A stretch of 64,000 nucleotides of DNA from Chloroflexota bacterium (GTDB taxonomy: Bacteria > Chloroflexota > UBA11872 > UBA12225 > JAJDUF01): positions 186,001 through 250,000 of the forward strand of contig JAJDUF010000012.1 in NCBI GenBank assembly GCA_022826725.1, read 5' to 3'. The notes under the pieces were generated by a model, which was not told the origin of the DNA, did not search any database, and was given only the letters and a program-made list of their open reading frames with translations. Each line of letters opens with the position of its first letter. Position 1 is the stretch's first letter. Below, piece by piece: positions 63,478 through 64,000 of the stretch. Position numbers and translations under genes: made by a program.

Positions 63478-64000
63478 ATGAGTGTAGAAGAAAGCCGGCT
63501 TCCGGCCACAGCGGCCCAGCGCCAGAGTCAGATCATGCGCTTGGTGCGCGAGTTAGTGGTGCTCCTCCTCGGCACCGCATTCCTGGCGCTGCTGGCTCAA
63601 GTATCCATTCCGTTGCTCCCGTTCACGCCGGTACCCATTACCGGGCAGACGCTCGGCGTGTTGCTGATCGGTGCCTTGTATGGCCCCTGGCGCGGCGCGC
63701 TCTGCTTGCTTGCCTATCTGGGTGAAGGGGCCGCTGGGTTGCCCGTGTTCGCCGGCGGTACAAGCGGATGGGCCGTACTCGTCGGGCCAACCGGCGGCTA
63801 CCTCGTCGCGTTCCCGGTAGCCGCCGCTATCGTGGGCCTGCTGGTCCAGCCGCTGCGCGGCGTGTTGTCCGGCTGGCGGGCAGTCCCCGGCCTGCTCGTG
63901 GGCACGGTCGTCATCTACCTCATCGGCGTACCGGGGCTGGCGTTGAGCACCGGCATGGGCCTGCCGACCGCCATCAGCAAGGGCATGTTGCCTTTCATCC
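63478..64000 (+). CDS. bioY: Biotin transporter BioY (3' end outside the window)
   Basis: The S-component of an ECF-type biotin importer. The visible 174 codons contain VSIPLLPFTPVPITGQTLGVLLIGALYGPWRG, LAYLGEGAAGLPVFAGGTSGWAVLVGPTGGYL and LVGTVVIYLIGVPGLAL, the BioY core with the GPTGGY motif. It has hydrophobic helices as expected. BioY can work alone or with BioMN ATPase/T components; none is visible before the window ends. Start ATG-63478 begins MSVEESRLPATAAQ. Confidence 0.94.
   Translation, partial: MSVEESRLPATAAQRQSQIMRLVRELVVLLLGTAFLALLAQVSIPLLPFTPVPITGQTLGVLLIGALYGPWRGALCLLAYLGEGAAGLPVFAGGTSGWAVLVGPTGGYLVAFPVAAAIVGLLVQPLRGVLSGWRAVPGLLVGTVVIYLIGVPGLALSTGMGLPTAISKGMLPFI

Overview
The window is about 64 kb of dense, high-GC bacterial chromosome. 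No rRNA, tRNA, CRISPR array, insertion sequence or phage gene was recognised. The core gene order (rpsB-tsf-pyrH-frr-uppS-cdsA-dxr-rseP), a short EF-Ts of 183 residues, an archaeal-type phosphoglycerate mutase, Tat-type substrate-binding lipoprotein and membrane-anchored sulfite-oxidase-like protein fit a member of the Chloroflexota (Thermomicrobia/Sphaerobacter-like lineages). That assignment is an inference from gene content and style, not from a marker phylogeny.

Layout. 1-4.5 kb: 5' part of thioredoxin reductase, folB, two little-known proteins, a cysteine hydrolase and a solute-binding lipoprotein. 4.5-18 kb: a long minus-strand run holding mutS, a polytopic membrane protein, an alpha/beta hydrolase, then (reading upstream) rseP, dxr, cdsA, uppS, frr, pyrH, tsf and rpsB with its own promoter. 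18.3-19 kb: a type II toxin-antitoxin pair of lower GC. 19-21.7 kb: selA and apgM. 21.8-23.3 kb: an orphan DNA methyltransferase. 23.5-26.8 kb: a MoaD-like protein, an aldehyde:ferredoxin oxidoreductase-family enzyme and an MDR dehydrogenase in one operon. 26.8-34.2 kb: a retropepsin-like protease, an ABC-2 exporter, a TldD/PmbA pair, an SDR epimerase and a Nudix protein. 34.3-42.6 kb: a membrane-bound sulfite-oxidase-like molybdoenzyme, a lone Flp-like pilin, an AI-2E family transporter, a second orphan methyltransferase, cobQ and an MBL hydrolase. 42.6-53.7 kb: oligopeptidase B, topA, mfd, pth and gyrB, all on the minus strand. 54.9-55.2 kb: a selenoprotein gene with an in-frame UGA. 55.4-62.6 kb: an eight-gene, mostly overlapping plus-strand cluster of membrane glycosyltransferase-like proteins, GT2 and GT4 enzymes and a methyltransferase-GT2 fusion. 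The window ends in bioY.

The most interesting points are these. (1) A SelW/Rdx-family gene (54942-55202) is invisible to standard ORF calling because its redox motif is Cys-x-x-UGA. It has a strong ribosome binding site, a SECIS-like hairpin just after the UGA, and selA in the same window, so it is best read as a true selenoprotein. (2) Two adjacent but unrelated proteins, the RseP protease and an alpha/beta hydrolase, share an ungapped 35-residue module (16 identities by hand alignment) that is foreign to the usual RseP fold. (3) The only visible undecaprenyl synthase has Leu in place of a conserved IPP-binding Arg. (4) Two paralogous laminin-G-like extracellular domains flank the GT4 gene at the end of the sugar cluster.
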